Source of the DNA: RSA11 sp965652565
GTDB taxonomy: Bacteria > Actinomycetota > Thermoleophilia > Solirubrobacterales > 70-9
DNA length: 13,193 nucleotides
Assembly: GCA_965652565.1 (NCBI GenBank)
Contig: CBFGWL010000080.1
Span: forward strand, 1-13,193
Direction of reading: 5' to 3'
Shown here: positions 12,966 to 13,193 of the stretch, one piece after another
How the letters are laid out: every line of letters starts with the position of its first letter
How positions within the stretch are numbered: position 1 is the stretch's first letter
Notes under the pieces: generated by a model
What the model was told of the DNA's origin: nothing
Seen by the model: only the letters and a program-made list of their open reading frames with translations
Databases searched by the model: none
Translations under genes and position numbers: made by a program

Positions 12966-13135
12966 GTGGCGGCGGGACCGGGTCGCCACTGGGCTCGAGG
13001 CCGGGTTGTGCGTGGCCCCGGCCGTGGTGGCGGCGGGGCAGGGGCGCTCCGCGCGGGCGCTAGGCCGGGTAGCGCGGGCGTTCGTGGCGGCGGGGCCGGT
13101 GCGTTCCGCGCGGGCGCGTGATCGGGTTGATGGGC
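12966..13135. repeat. Degenerate tandem repeat, three copies of ~57-61 bases
   Basis: GTGGCGGCGGG occurs at 12966, 13027 and 13084, giving periods of 61 and 57 bases. Each copy continues with a related G/C-rich body: copies 2 and 3 share TTCCGCGCGGGCGC or TCCGCGCGGGCGC, and all have a (G)CCGGGTT- or CGGGTT/CGGGTA-like segment about 35-40 bases in. No convincing gene overlaps it: the plus-strand open frame through it is a continuation of an off-frame reading of the acyltransferase gene. Confidence 0.55.
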
Positions 13136-13145
13136 AAGTAAGAGG

Positions 13146-13184
13146 GAGAGAGCTCTGCGGGGGTGCGGGTTCGCAGCGTCTCTC
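13146..13184 (+). other. Imperfect stem-loop near window end
   Basis: An outer arm GAGAGA/TCTCTC (13146-13151 with 13179-13184) and an inner arm CTGCG/CGCAG (13155-13159 with 13172-13176) form an interrupted 11-bp stem with no T-tract. It may be a weak transcript end for the acyltransferase gene or part of the leader of the next gene. I see no coding start before the window ends. Confidence 0.25.
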
Positions 13185-13193
13185 GTGAGGCTT

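Noticed and set aside
12541..13188. Plus-strand 215-residue open frame running past the acyltransferase into the tail
   Set aside because: It is off-frame over the acyltransferase and then runs through the degenerate repeat; its Arg/Ala pattern follows the GC composition.
1..13193. CRISPR array, tRNA/rRNA genes, transposon ends or phage attachment sites
   Set aside because: No regularly spaced short repeats, no cloverleaf sequence, no transposase or integrase motif and no long terminal inverted repeats were seen.

Overview
The window is GC-rich bacterial DNA with dense, short-spaced genes, frequent GTG/TTG starts, a GuaB3-type IMP dehydrogenase, type 2 OMP decarboxylase and an actinobacterial-looking c-di-AMP riboswitch in front of a cell-wall peptidase. 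This points to Actinomycetota; my best guess is Thermoleophilia/Solirubrobacterales, but that is inference and no 16S gene is present. Gene content is chromosomal core plus a few envelope genes. I see no insertion sequence, phage gene, CRISPR array or tRNA.

Layout. (1) 2-1329, minus strand: rplM then rpsI, one-base overlap, with rpsI carrying a very long acidic N-terminal extension; the promoter and a hairpin leader lie at 1362-1407. (2) 1496-2843, plus strand: a promoter, a ydaO-type c-di-AMP riboswitch (1550-1689) and a secreted M23 peptidase starting at TTG 1707. (3) 2910-5085, plus strand: a MOP-superfamily polysaccharide flippase and a TylF/MycF-like methyltransferase, both without Shine-Dalgarno sites. 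(4) 5090-7982, minus strand: guaB3 then guaA, overlapping by 8 bases, preceded by a structured leader with an intrinsic terminator (8037-8060). (5) 8179-11973, minus strand: hupB, pyrF, a LysM membrane protein, a D-Ala-D-Ala carboxypeptidase and a PfkB sugar kinase, probably largely co-transcribed. (6) 12176-12934, plus strand: a left-handed beta-helix acyltransferase, then about 260 bases of noncoding GC-rich sequence with a degenerate tandem repeat.

The genes fall into three themes: translation (rplM, rpsI), nucleotide supply and chromosome structure (guaB3-guaA, pyrF, hupB), and envelope building (M23 peptidase, flippase, methyltransferase, LysM protein, DacA-type enzyme, acyltransferase). 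The most unusual signals are two genes, pyrF and dacA, that lack any usable ATG/GTG/TTG start and instead appear to start at CTG inside a CTGA overlap with the stop codon of the preceding gene; the riboswitch that abuts the ribosome binding site of the M23 gene; the large S9 extension; and the multi-hairpin guaB3 leader. I did not find evidence for a wholly new multi-gene system.
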